Shown here piece after piece: positions 36,272-45,165 of a DNA stretch of 64,000 nucleotides (positions are counted from its first letter, which is position 1; the number at the start of each line of letters is the position of its first letter). A program made the translations under genes and the position numbers. The stretch covers positions 21,213-85,212 of the forward strand of contig CAJUCE010000023.1 of NCBI GenBank assembly GCA_910584865.1, in the 5' to 3' direction. Below the pieces are notes generated by a model that saw only the letters and a program-made list of their open reading frames with translations, did no database searches and was not told where the DNA came from. The stretch comes from an uncultured Acetatifactor sp. (lineage in GTDB: Bacteria; Bacillota; Clostridia; Lachnospirales; Lachnospiraceae).

Positions 36272-37141
36272 CTACATTCCCGCCGGAAAAAGCACACTTC
36301 CATAGATCAACAGCACTGCCAGATGTATCAGCAGAGCTGTCCCATAAGAAATCCTATGTCGGTATGCCGCCATTCCGCTGACCATGGCAGCACCGTATCC
36401 CAGCAGATTCCCCATCTGAATTCCCCATGCGAGAGGGTCCGCATAAACGGTTCCCTGATAAGGCTCCCTGCTCATCCATCCCGTCAGGGAGCGCAGTCCC
36501 TCCATCCAGGAGCGTCCTGACAGCAAGCCTGCCATCCCCTGCAGCAGACAACATCCTGCAAATAATATCCCCAGGTAGAGATAGTCCTCTCTCTGAAAGC
36601 TTTCCCTCCGAAAAAAAATCCAGCAAAACACCATCACAAGAAGCGGCGGGTACAATGCAATCCCTGCCATGGCCAGCAGAATGCCCGGGATTTTCTGTCC
36701 CTTCCCCCACACAATATAGGCTCCCAGCAGCAGCGCAAATGCCGCGGAATCCACCTGTGCCCAGCAGCTTCCGCGCAGATATGCCACCGGAGAAAGAATA
36801 CATCCCGTAAAATAAAAAGAACTTTTCAGCTTCTCTCCCTCTCTGTGCCCGCCTACGGCAATCACTGCAAGCACCGCCACCGCATAATCTGCCGCCGCTG
36901 CCAGCCACTTCACCGTATGCAGCGGAAGCATGGGAAGATACTGGACCAGACGCACCAGCAAATGATAACATCCCGATTGAATATTCCCCTCGTGCCCGTC
37001 GAAATAGTATCCGGCGTCCGGACTGCTCCACCAGACAGCACCGCGTCTGAGATACAGTCCCATGACGGCAGCCAGCACCGCTAACAGCACAAACATATGC
37101 TTCTCTACCCACAAAAGCACCTTTCGTTCGATCTTCAGCAT
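36272..37141 (-). CDS. multi-pass membrane protein, GT-C-like, function unknown
   Basis: The start at 37141 (MLKIERKVLLWVEKHMFVLL) has GGGGGG seven bases upstream and overlaps the end of the preceding gene by seven bases, so the two are coupled. The product is 289 residues with about eight hydrophobic helices. The first extracellular loop contains SPDAGYYFDGHEGNIQSG, acidic and aromatic as in GT-C enzymes, and later LRGSCWAQVDSAAFALLLGA resembles a common GT-C motif (WGQVDS). It is shorter than normal GT-C proteins and lacks a C-terminal soluble domain. It may act together with the 37135-38301 product. I do not recognise a specific family. Confidence 0.6.
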   Translation of the reverse strand: MLKIERKVLLWVEKHMFVLLAVLAAVMGLYLRRGAVWWSSPDAGYYFDGHEGNIQSGCYHLLVRLVQYLPMLPLHTVKWLAAAADYAVAVLAVIAVGGHREGEKLKSSFYFTGCILSPVAYLRGSCWAQVDSAAFALLLGAYIVWGKGQKIPGILLAMAGIALYPPLLVMVFCWIFFRRESFQREDYLYLGILFAGCCLLQGMAGLLSGRSWMEGLRSLTGWMSREPYQGTVYADPLAWGIQMGNLLGYGAAMVSGMAAYRHRISYGTALLIHLAVLLIYGSVLFPAGM

Positions 37142-38301
37142 GATTTTACCCCCCTGCATTCCCTGTAACTCTTATATAACCCATAAAAACACCGCCGGGT
37201 CAGATAAAAATAAATTGCCAGATTCCCTGCTGCCAGAGAATAATGGGATACCTTTTCCCACCCCAGATAGCTCTGCCCGTTGCACTGCAGCGAAAACAGA
37301 TTCAGGAAAACGGCTGGAATCCAGAGACGCCGATCAAAAAGAGCACATACCGGAAGCATCAGCTCCGCAATATAGTTATACCTTTCATGCATACAGGGCA
37401 GCAGCATGGCGCAGGTCATGGTAGTCCATACAATATATTCCAGATACTCCCGCATTGCCGGTTTCCGTCCCGACTGTACAAGCAGTACCGCAAACAGCAA
37501 AAGCGCCGTAAACGCGATGATAATGGCTGCTTTTCCGAACTGATAATACGGAGCTTCTTTGAAAAAGGTCCAGATATTCGGATAATAGTAATACAGGAAA
37601 GGATACTTTCCCAGCATATGCGAAAACAGCTTATAGGCTATGTCGAAGCTGCAGCCTCCCAGGATAGCCGGAATGCAGAGAGCCTGAATCGCAATGGGAA
37701 TCCAGAGAAGATGCAGGATGGAAAACCTTTTCTTATAAAAATAAAGAATTAAAACCATGGGCAGGATAAATACGCTCTGCAGCTTCATGGCAATGGCACA
37801 GCCCATGGCCCACATACCCTTCACCGGCTTATCCTGCTGTATATACCAGAAGCTGAGCAATGCCAGATAAGCCCAGATTCCCTCGCTCTGAGCCAGATAT
37901 CCGCTGTTTATCACTGCCAGCGGGTTGCAGAGTACCAGGCCAAAGGCGATGATCCCGTATAAATCCCTCTTTTCCTCCTCCGACGCCATCCTGACCATTT
38001 TCATGACCAAAACCGCCTCCAGATAATCGAAAAGAATGGATACCATTTTAATACTGATAACCGGTTCCACCGGTACAAAAGTCAGAAAATAAAGCACCGT
38101 GGCATAGGGGAGGTTGTAGTCCCCCTGGTAATCCGCCAGCGCCGCCAAAGTCCCTCCCTCTTTTAACTGCAGATACCAGGTCAGGAGGCTGTTCTCATAA
38201 TCCACCCCCGCATATCGGATTCCCGTCCAGCGCAGCAGCATGCCCAGGACAGAAAGAATTCCGATCCAAATTATAAGTGTTCTCCGGCTCATCTTCTGCA
38301 T
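37135..38301 (-). CDS. multi-pass membrane glycosyltransferase-like protein
   Basis: The start at 38301 (MQKMSRRTLIIWIGILSVLG) has GAAGGG seven bases upstream. The product is 388 residues with nine to ten helices. The first loop reads GVDYENSLLTWYLQLKEGG, an acidic first-loop motif like that of GT-C mannosyltransferases (GT87 and relatives). Later segments include NSGYLAQSEGIWAYLALLSF (compare the GQVE/GQSE motif) and CMHERYNYIAELMLPVCALF (the HERY motif of these proteins). A lipid-linked sugar is the likely donor and a surface polymer the likely acceptor. It overlaps the next gene by seven bases, so they are co-translated, and follows the rRNA methyltransferase gene by 37 bases. Confidence 0.75.
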   Translation of the reverse strand: MQKMSRRTLIIWIGILSVLGMLLRWTGIRYAGVDYENSLLTWYLQLKEGGTLAALADYQGDYNLPYATVLYFLTFVPVEPVISIKMVSILFDYLEAVLVMKMVRMASEEEKRDLYGIIAFGLVLCNPLAVINSGYLAQSEGIWAYLALLSFWYIQQDKPVKGMWAMGCAIAMKLQSVFILPMVLILYFYKKRFSILHLLWIPIAIQALCIPAILGGCSFDIAYKLFSHMLGKYPFLYYYYPNIWTFFKEAPYYQFGKAAIIIAFTALLLFAVLLVQSGRKPAMREYLEYIVWTTMTCAMLLPCMHERYNYIAELMLPVCALFDRRLWIPAVFLNLFSLQCNGQSYLGWEKVSHYSLAAGNLAIYFYLTRRCFYGLYKSYRECRGVKSC

Positions 38302-38338
38302 GCCATTTCCCTTCTTCCATCACTCATTTCCGTTTCCC

Positions 38339-39811
38339 TTAACACTTCCGCCTCAAACCTATGGGATAGTGATTCTTCATCACTCCGCCGGCCAGCTTCC
38401 CCCAGCCCAGGCCAAAGCCCTCCACACAAATCAGATACCATCCCTTTTCTCCCCCTGCGGGGAAAGTCTCTCCTCTTAAATACGCAGCCGTCTCCCGGCT
38501 TCCGGCCTCCAGATTCCACACATGGGCCGCGTATCCGGGCGCCAATGCCAGCGCTAAAGCGTGAGACGGCTCAAATCGTTTCTTCTTAAACGTCCCCAGC
38601 TGCAGCCCCGGCCGAAGTACCTTCAATCCTTTCAAAGTCGGCAGATCCGCTGCAACCAGATACAGATTCTCTCCAAACCAGGCAGCCCTTACTGTTTCTT
38701 CCATTCCGACAGCCATGCCAATCCCGGCATAGATCCCCTCTCCACCATGAGAGCTCACCGGCAGGCGCAGCTGGCTCCTGCAAAATTCTGTCAGCTCCTC
38801 CGCCGCCCTCTCCCGGATGCCTCCCGGTGCTTCCCCGCCGTTCCTGTCTCCCGGCAGATTCCCTTTCCTCCAAAGCACTGCCGCGAAATGTCCCTCTCCG
38901 TCTATTTTGTGAGGCCAGATTCTCACGGTCTCCTCCAGGCCGGCCGCCGGCTCTGCCGCAAACCCGGGACGGCCGTCACATCCCTTCAGCCCCAGGCGCT
39001 CCTTATCCACAGGCAGCAGCGCAAAGTCTTCATGCCGCTTCAGAAATCTGCAGATACTGCCCTCATTCTCCTCCGGTGCAAAAGTACAGGTGGAATACAC
39101 CAGCCGTCCTCCCGGACGAAGCATCCGTGCCCCGCAATCCAGGATCGCATCCTGTCTCTGTGCGCACAGCTTTATATTTTCCAGACTCCATTCCCCGCAG
39201 GCTGCTTCATTTTTGCGGAACATCCCTTCTCCCGAGCAGGGCGCGTCTACCAGAATCCTGTCAAAAAATCCTTCAAACCGTTCCGCCAGACGCTCCGGTG
39301 TCTCATTAGTGACACAGGCATTGCCGATTCCCATCCGCTCTATATTCTCCGACAGAATCCTGGCCCTGGCAGGGTGGATTTCATTGCAGAAAAGGAGCCC
39401 TCTTCCCCCCAGCCCGGCTGCAATCTGCGTACTCTTTCCGCCGGGAGCGGCACACAGATCCAGCACTCTCTCCCCCGGCTGCACCCCAAGCAGCTCCGCG
39501 GGCACCATGGCGCTGGGTTCCTGAATATAGTACAACCCCGCCTCGTGAAACGGATGCTTCCCCGGCTGATCTGTCGCCTCATAATAATACCCGTCCGCCG
39601 CCCAGGGTACCTTCGTAAGATGGGCAAATACTGCTGCCCGCCCTGTGTCGGCCCCTCCGAACCGTCTGGCCGCACTGATTCCCTCCGCTCCGATCTTCAG
39701 CGGATTCAGCCGCAAAGCCTGATGCCGCTCTTTCTCCATAGCCTCCACAAAGGCAGCATATTCTGTCCCCAACAATTCCTGCATCCGCTTAAGGAACTGC
39801 TCCGGCAACAT
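38339..39811 (-). CDS. NOL1/NOP2/Sun-family rRNA (cytosine-5) methyltransferase, RsmF-like
   Basis: The start at 39811 (MLPEQFLKRMQELLGTEYAA) has AAGGAG five bases upstream. An earlier ATG at 39835 is less well supported. The product is 490 residues. The catalytic domain shows the SAM motif VLDLCAAPGGKSTQIAAGLG (about residues 110-130), VDAPCSGEGMFRKNE (first catalytic Cys) and VYSTCTFAPEENEGS (second Cys, the nucleophile). The C-terminal part has the RsmF-type PUA-like region (LRPGLQLGTFKKKRFEPSHA). RsmF methylates C1407 of 16S rRNA in E. coli; the same position is likely here but unproven. It is a housekeeping gene embedded among surface-sugar genes. Confidence 0.93.
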   Translation of the reverse strand: MLPEQFLKRMQELLGTEYAAFVEAMEKERHQALRLNPLKIGAEGISAARRFGGADTGRAAVFAHLTKVPWAADGYYYEATDQPGKHPFHEAGLYYIQEPSAMVPAELLGVQPGERVLDLCAAPGGKSTQIAAGLGGRGLLFCNEIHPARARILSENIERMGIGNACVTNETPERLAERFEGFFDRILVDAPCSGEGMFRKNEAACGEWSLENIKLCAQRQDAILDCGARMLRPGGRLVYSTCTFAPEENEGSICRFLKRHEDFALLPVDKERLGLKGCDGRPGFAAEPAAGLEETVRIWPHKIDGEGHFAAVLWRKGNLPGDRNGGEAPGGIRERAAEELTEFCRSQLRLPVSSHGGEGIYAGIGMAVGMEETVRAAWFGENLYLVAADLPTLKGLKVLRPGLQLGTFKKKRFEPSHALALALAPGYAAHVWNLEAGSRETAAYLRGETFPAGGEKGWYLICVEGFGLGWGKLAGGVMKNHYPIGLRRKC

Positions 39812-39870
39812 CCGTACTCCTTCCAATGCTTCCATCCCCTGTCCTGCCTTCCCTATGGTCTCTCCCGGTT

Positions 39871-42330
39871 TTACCTATTTGCCTTTACTTTCCGCTTACG
39901 GAACCAGAAAATACTTAACAGCAGAGCCGCGGCGAAAATAACCAGTCCCGCTTCCATCCCGGGAGCCGCATAGACCAACGAAACAGAATGTTTTCCCGGT
40001 TCTGCCTCCACCATAATGAAAGTATCCGCATAAGTCTCCACAGGAACCTTCTTCCCGTCTATTTTCACCTTCCACCCGGCATCATAGGGAATCGATGTCA
40101 AAATGCTGCTCCCTTCCGCAACCTCTATCGTTCCTTCCAGCCTTCCGCCTCCGTGACTGTCAATCTGCATATTGCCGCTTTGCAGCTTCCGAAGGGTATC
40201 CTCCAGCAGCCCCTCCTGCAGTCTGTAAATCTCCTCTCCTGTCATCTGGACCGCTCTGGACGGGATCACATCCACTCTCACCTGCTGCCCCGGCTCAAAG
40301 CTTCCCAGATAGAGAATACATCTGCTCTCCGACGTGAAATATTGCCCTGCCTTCTCTCCGTTTACAAGTACGTCCGCATGGGAATAACCGGTGGTATGCA
40401 TATAGAGATATACCGGTTCCTCCGTCTCTGCCCGGAACATGTAGGACCAGCCGCCCTCGTCCCCTTCTTTTGTATATTCCACCGCCGTAAAATATTCCTC
40501 TGCCGTCCCTGCGATTTTGTTGAGCATTGTATTTTGATTTTCAAAAGGACTATCTTCCTCTATCACAAGCTCTCTGTCCGGAAAGGGTGCGCTATATACA
40601 ATTGCCAAAGCATTTTCATTATAATAGGAAGTCTTTCCCTGTTCTGTCTCTTTCAATCTGGTATAAAAATCCGGAACCCCCCCGTCCTCCAGAATATACT
40701 TCACGGCAAGAAGACTGTCCGTAAGGGGCGTGGAGCCATACCCGGTATTATAAAACCAGTCCTGTGCCATTCCCAGGCGCAGCGTCAGCTCATTCACAGC
40801 TGCATTGAAGGTAGAGGAATAATGGGACATACCGTTATACCCAAGCAGCATGGCGTCATTTTTCGAATATTCATATCCCTGATTCACTCTGTAAAAGCCC
40901 CTGTCCCGTTCTCTGATATCCTCTGTCAGAGGCTGTGTTCCGGAAAGATACTCCGTGTACTCGCTTACATCGTCATAGCTGAATTCATCCTGCAATGCGT
41001 AAAACAGCGCACGTCCGTTCAGGCCCATGTCCAGGGCAATCACGCCCATCATAAGGACTGCCACACATTCGAATACAGGCCGCCTCTGCCACAGAGTAGG
41101 AATCTTCCCCAAGGGCATGGCACAAAGTGCCCGCACCGCCAGATACAGCAGATAAAAGCTCAACACAAAAGAGTATCGATACAGATAACTGTTCGGATAT
41201 GCCATTCCATGCCAGACCAGATTCATCGGCACAAAGTAGAAACTGCCCAACAGCACCAGAAACAATCCCCCTGCTGCCAGCTTCTCCCGAAGAGAGATTT
41301 TCCGGAGCAGGAAGAAAATCACCGCCAGCGCCAGCGCGGCATATCCGCAATAGATATTGGGCATATTCACCGCGTCGTCATAGATGGGAAGGATCCCGCT
41401 GTAGGCCCCGTTTTTAAACTGGCCAAACAAGGTAAAGAAATGAAAATTGATATACTTCTCCGCAAAATTCTGTTCTGTCACGAATTTTCCGGAAGACAGA
41501 TCCAGAATAGTAGGAACCAGCAGCGGCGCCGCCAGACCCGCCGCCAGAAAAGTCGCCGCGGCAAACCGGACTGCCGCAGTCAAACAGGCCTTCCAGGTCT
41601 TGCCGGATATCAGTACAGCCACTCGGAATACAAAGTACAAAGCTGCAAACAGTCCTGCCATATAAGCGGTATAATAATTAAACACGCAGGCTGCCGCAAA
41701 GGATATAAGATACCATCCCCCTTTCCTGCCTTCCAGAATCTTCTCAACCCCCAATAGAATCAGAGGAAGCATGATGACTCCGTCGATCCACATCAGGCAG
41801 GAAGAAAATATAATATTATAGGAAATCAATGCATAGCTTACTGCAAAGGGAACCAGGAGAAAACGATACCACATACTCCCGCCGTATCCGGAGGTCTCTT
41901 CCGCACCTTGAAAATGCCGCTTCCACAGATAAGAAGCAAATACGGAAAAGGTCAGGCCGCAGCATCCTATTTTCAGCAAGGTCAGCGTAAGAATCGCCGC
42001 ATGAAACTTCTCCAGCGGAAACAGCACCGTGATCCATGACAGGGGATTCGCCAGATAATAGGCATACAGTCCGATATAGCTTCCACCAAGAGACCTGGCC
42101 CAGGAATAGAAGACAGAATTATCCCCTCCCAAAATATAACGGAGGGAAGCATAAAACTCCATAAACTGGTCATGCATATCCAGTACAAAAAGCGTATCTT
42201 CTTTAAAAGGATAAAATCCGCGGGATTTTAAGATTAACAGCATGCCCGCTACCGGAATGCAAAAGGAAAGTACATAGTATAAAATATCCGCATAGCAGCC
42301 TGATTTATTCTTACACAGGTCTTTCTTCAT
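39871..42330 (-). CDS. YfhO-family membrane protein
   Basis: The product is 819 residues with about twelve hydrophobic helices. Marker motifs are DMHDQFMEFYASLRYIL and SWARSLGGSYIGLYAYYLAN in the first external loop and a large C-terminal beta-rich domain (SSILTSIPYDAGWKVKIDGK, DTFIMVEAEPGKHSVSLVY). These define the YfhO family, GT-C-like enzymes that B. subtilis uses for adding sugars to lipoteichoic acid. The C-terminal extracellular domain is typical for Gram-positive members. It lies at the end of the window's surface-sugar cluster and is the largest of its membrane glycosyltransferases. The donor is presumably undecaprenyl-phosphate sugar, but no gene for making such a donor is adjacent. 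Confidence 0.9.
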   Translation of the reverse strand: MKKDLCKNKSGCYADILYYVLSFCIPVAGMLLILKSRGFYPFKEDTLFVLDMHDQFMEFYASLRYILGGDNSVFYSWARSLGGSYIGLYAYYLANPLSWITVLFPLEKFHAAILTLTLLKIGCCGLTFSVFASYLWKRHFQGAEETSGYGGSMWYRFLLVPFAVSYALISYNIIFSSCLMWIDGVIMLPLILLGVEKILEGRKGGWYLISFAAACVFNYYTAYMAGLFAALYFVFRVAVLISGKTWKACLTAAVRFAAATFLAAGLAAPLLVPTILDLSSGKFVTEQNFAEKYINFHFFTLFGQFKNGAYSGILPIYDDAVNMPNIYCGYAALALAVIFFLLRKISLREKLAAGGLFLVLLGSFYFVPMNLVWHGMAYPNSYLYRYSFVLSFYLLYLAVRALCAMPLGKIPTLWQRRPVFECVAVLMMGVIALDMGLNGRALFYALQDEFSYDDVSEYTEYLSGTQPLTEDIRERDRGFYRVNQGYEYSKNDAMLLGYNGMSHYSSTFNAAVNELTLRLGMAQDWFYNTGYGSTPLTDSLLAVKYILEDGGVPDFYTRLKETEQGKTSYYNENALAIVYSAPFPDRELVIEEDSPFENQNTMLNKIAGTAEEYFTAVEYTKEGDEGGWSYMFRAETEEPVYLYMHTTGYSHADVLVNGEKAGQYFTSESRCILYLGSFEPGQQVRVDVIPSRAVQMTGEEIYRLQEGLLEDTLRKLQSGNMQIDSHGGGRLEGTIEVAEGSSILTSIPYDAGWKVKIDGKKVPVETYADTFIMVEAEPGKHSVSLVYAAPGMEAGLVIFAAALLLSIFWFRKRKVKANR

Positions 42331-42570
42331 GAAAACCTCCTGTCGGGAAAAATGATTCAGGAACTATGGACATTATACAGTAGTATTTTCGGAAATGCAA
42401 GACAGACATCAATTGATAACCCTGAACAAGACAGACGCAGCGCCCTCTTCTGCCGGACGGCCTCCATTCCCCGCCGGAAATGAAAGCCGCCTGAAAACGC
42501 TGCCTAACATGGTGCAAAAGGGTACGCTTCACAAACTTCCGGACCCGCACACTATATATTAAGAATTATC

Positions 42571-43263
42571 TCACACCTTAAACCGGTACCCCACTCCCCA
42601 TATCGTCTCAATATACTGGGGCTTGGCGGTATCCTTCTCTATTTTCTCGCGGATCTTCTTAATATGCACCGTCACCGTTGCGATATCTCCGATAGAGTCC
42701 ATATCCCAGATCTCCCGAAACAGCTCCTCCTTGGTATAGACATGGTTCGGATTCTCCGCCAGAAAAGTCAGCAGGTCAAATTCCTTTGTGGTAAAAGTCC
42801 TCTCTTCGCCGTTGATATAGACACGGCGTGCCGTCTTATCGATGCGGATGCCCCTGATCTCCACAATATCATTCTGAGGCTTTTGATTCGTTCCTACCAG
42901 ACGCTCGTATCTCGCCATATGAGCTTTCACCCGGGCCACCAACTCACTGGGGCTGAAGGGCTTCGTCATATAGTCGTCTGCGCCCAGACCCAACCCCCTG
43001 ATCTTGTCGATATCGTCCTTCTTGGCAGAAACCATCAGGATGGGAATATTCTTCTCCTCCCGAATCTTCCGACATACTTCGAACCCGTCCATTCCCGGCA
43101 GCATCAAGTCCAGTATCACCAGATTGTATTCGCCGCTCAATGCCATATTCAGCCCTTCATCGCCGGTATTGCAGATATCCACCTGAAAATCGCTCAATTC
43201 CAGATAATCTTTCTCCAGATCCGCAATAGCCACCTCATCTTCAATAATCAGAATCCTGCTCAT
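42571..43263 (-). CDS. OmpR-family response regulator (VanR-like)
   Basis: The product is 230 residues. The receiver domain (about 1-115) has the acidic pocket (IEDE), the phosphoacceptor Asp52 in VILDLMLPGMDG and the conserved Lys in DDYMTKPFSPSELVARV. The winged-helix DNA-binding domain follows (residues about 130-228) with TTKEFDLLTFLAENPNHVYT and TVTVHIKKIREKIE. It is downstream of the sensor kinase by about 100 bases and both are divergent from the vanG-type ligase gene. That position and its VanR-like body suggest it activates the ligase/racemase genes. A general envelope-stress regulator is an equally acceptable reading. Confidence 0.9.
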   Translation of the reverse strand: MSRILIIEDEVAIADLEKDYLELSDFQVDICNTGDEGLNMALSGEYNLVILDLMLPGMDGFEVCRKIREEKNIPILMVSAKKDDIDKIRGLGLGADDYMTKPFSPSELVARVKAHMARYERLVGTNQKPQNDIVEIRGIRIDKTARRVYINGEERTFTTKEFDLLTFLAENPNHVYTKEELFREIWDMDSIGDIATVTVHIKKIREKIEKDTAKPQYIETIWGVGYRFKV

Positions 43264-43361
43264 ACAAATTACCCCGCCTTTCTTTCCTGCGCTCTCTTCC
43301 CTTATTTTAATTCATTTCCCCGCCTGTTATGTGCCACTGCCCGCTTTTCATCTTTTGCCTG

Positions 43362-44843
43362 TCACTCCGCATCCTGAAGCTCAATATATTTTCTCAGCAC
43401 AAAATGCATACAGGTACCTTCCCCTTCTTTGCTGGTAGCCCAGATATAACCGCCGTGATCCTCAATAATCTTCCTTACGATAGACAAGCCGATGCCGCTG
43501 CCGCCCTGTGCGGAATTCCGGGAAGCGTCGGTACGGTAAAAACGTTCAAATACCTTGGGCAGATCTTTCTGGGCGATGCCCTTTCCGTTGTCTCCAATCT
43601 CAATACGGATGGAATCCGTCTCATCCAGAATGCGTATATCGATTACGCCATGGGGCTTATCCATATATTTTACACTGTTGCTGATAATATTGTTAATCAC
43701 CTTTTTCATCTGCTCTGGATCGGCAATGACAACCGTATCCGGACTGGCCAGATTGGAATAATTCAGTTCGATGTTCTTCTGTTCCAGATCCAGGCCCACT
43801 TCTTCAATACAGTCCCCAAAATAATCCGCCACATTAATACGGTGAAAATTATACGGTATCCTGTTATTGTCAATACCGGAATAATATGTCAGCTCATTGA
43901 TCAGCCGCTCCATGTCGTTGGCTTTGTTATAGATTGTCTTAATATATTTATCCATCTTCTCCGGCGTGTCTGCCACACCGTCCATGATCCCTTCCACATA
44001 CCCCTTAATAGCGGTAATGGGCGTCTTCAGATCGTGGGATATATTGCTGACAAGCTCACGGTTTTGTTTCTCTGACTCCCGATTCTCCTCTGTGCTTTCC
44101 TTCAGCCGAAGACGCATGTCCTCATAATTTCGGTACAGATCTCCGATCTCTCCCTTCGCATCCGTCTGCAGGACATACTCAAAATTCCCTTCTTTAATCT
44201 TGCGCATGGCTACATTCAGCTCGTTGATGGGATCGAACACCCCCTTATGAATCCACCTTGTCAGCATCAGCCCCGTGAAAATCAAGATCAGGAAAATTGC
44301 CACAAACATATCCACCAGCAGCTTCCTGGAAATCAGAGAATTCATCTTGGTCACCACAAAGGCGCTTCCTTCGCTGCCATCCGGAAATCGGAAATCCAGC
44401 TGCTTGACAAATTTGTCCAGGTTGTCATAATAAATACCGGAGTCTTCCCCCATATCCAGCTCCCCATACTCGGGAAGTTTGGGAAAAATCGCCTCCGCCG
44501 CTTCTCTGTTCCCAGTATAATAGAGCTCGTCGTCTTTTCGCACAATAATATACGTAGTTTTCTCTCTGATCTGTGAATTAACCTTGTCCAGATATGCTGT
44601 GTCCGCCAGCATGGAAGGATCCTTCTCGATCTGCGCCTTCAGACGCAGATAGGCTCCGTTTGTAGCTCCCACCACTTCCCGCATATTCTCGCTCATGGCA
44701 GTATAGTCCAGCTCCACAATGGGAAAGCCTTTCTGGATGTTCAGCAGATACAGCCCAATCCCGCAAAAGGCCATCGCCGTCAGCACCAATGGCAAAGCAA
44801 TCACGATCACAAAGGTAACACGCAGTCTCGTTCTGAATTTCAT
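43362..44843 (-). CDS. sensor histidine kinase (HAMP type), possibly VanS-like
   Basis: The product is 493 residues with GGAGG upstream of the ATG. One helix at residues about 9-34, an extracellular sensor domain to about 175 and a second helix at about 176-194 are followed by a HAMP segment (residues 195-248), a coiled coil and the dimerisation helix with phosphoacceptor His270 (ELVSNISHDLKTPITAIKG). The ATPase domain contains NNIISNSVKYMDKPHG (N box), IGDNGKGI and GGSGIGLSIVRKI (G boxes), so it is complete. It precedes its response regulator gene, the reverse of the usual VanR-VanS order. The sensor domain is not clearly like that of any characterised VanS. Confidence 0.9.
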   Translation of the reverse strand: MKFRTRLRVTFVIVIALPLVLTAMAFCGIGLYLLNIQKGFPIVELDYTAMSENMREVVGATNGAYLRLKAQIEKDPSMLADTAYLDKVNSQIREKTTYIIVRKDDELYYTGNREAAEAIFPKLPEYGELDMGEDSGIYYDNLDKFVKQLDFRFPDGSEGSAFVVTKMNSLISRKLLVDMFVAIFLILIFTGLMLTRWIHKGVFDPINELNVAMRKIKEGNFEYVLQTDAKGEIGDLYRNYEDMRLRLKESTEENRESEKQNRELVSNISHDLKTPITAIKGYVEGIMDGVADTPEKMDKYIKTIYNKANDMERLINELTYYSGIDNNRIPYNFHRINVADYFGDCIEEVGLDLEQKNIELNYSNLASPDTVVIADPEQMKKVINNIISNSVKYMDKPHGVIDIRILDETDSIRIEIGDNGKGIAQKDLPKVFERFYRTDASRNSAQGGSGIGLSIVRKIIEDHGGYIWATSKEGEGTCMHFVLRKYIELQDAE

Positions 44844-44922
44844 TCCCTGTCCCTCCGGCCATTTCTACATTTCTCTCCAGGAATCAGTTCTTCTGTGGCC
44901 GTTTCCTGCCGCGAATAAAAAT

Positions 44923-45003
44923 ATTATACCACATTCCATGCGCCCCTGCGCACATGGAATCAGAAGTTGACACAATGCCCTTCTGTGTCAACATTATACC
45001 ATA
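44923..45003. repeat. dispersed hairpin repeat, copy 3
   Basis: One unit lies between the sensor kinase and the vanG-type ligase. It contains ATTATACCA, the hairpin CCATGCGC-CCCT-GCGCACATGG and the stem-loop GTTGACACA...TGTGTCAAC, a perfect nine-base stem. The stem bases differ from the copies at 8587 and 8658, yet pairing is kept (ACT/AGT becomes ACA/TGT). The rest of this gap, 45004-45165, holds the ligase control region. Confidence 0.85.
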
Positions 45004-45050
45004 TCCTCCCCCTGAATGTGTAAAATAAGGCGAAAATATCATAAAAAATC

Positions 45051-45073
45051 TCTTAAATATAGGCTTTTCTTAA
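45051..45073 (+). promoter_or_regulatory. possible response-regulator site upstream of the vanG-type ligase
   Basis: Two direct TCTTAA boxes (45051-45056 and 45068-45073), spaced 17 bases apart, lie about 95 to 115 bases before the ligase start codon. OmpR-family regulators usually bind direct repeats. I see no consensus -35 and -10 pair between these boxes and the gene, which fits activation-dependent transcription. Strong uncertainty remains: the boxes are short and AT-rich, and only two are present. Confidence 0.3.
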
Positions 45074-45165
45074 GGAAAAATTTACCTTCCTGCTCTTTAC
45101 TTTTTGTCCCTTTAGTTGTAGGATAAAAGGGCGAAAAGAAATGCAGGAAAGGAATTTTATTAATT

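Noticed and set aside
39988..41757. 589-codon open frame antisense to the YfhO gene
   Set aside because: It lies fully opposite a strong membrane protein gene, has no ribosome site and a composition dictated by the complement.
42311..42550. 79-codon frame between YfhO and the response regulator
   Set aside because: No ribosome site, no family resemblance, and it overlaps the YfhO start.
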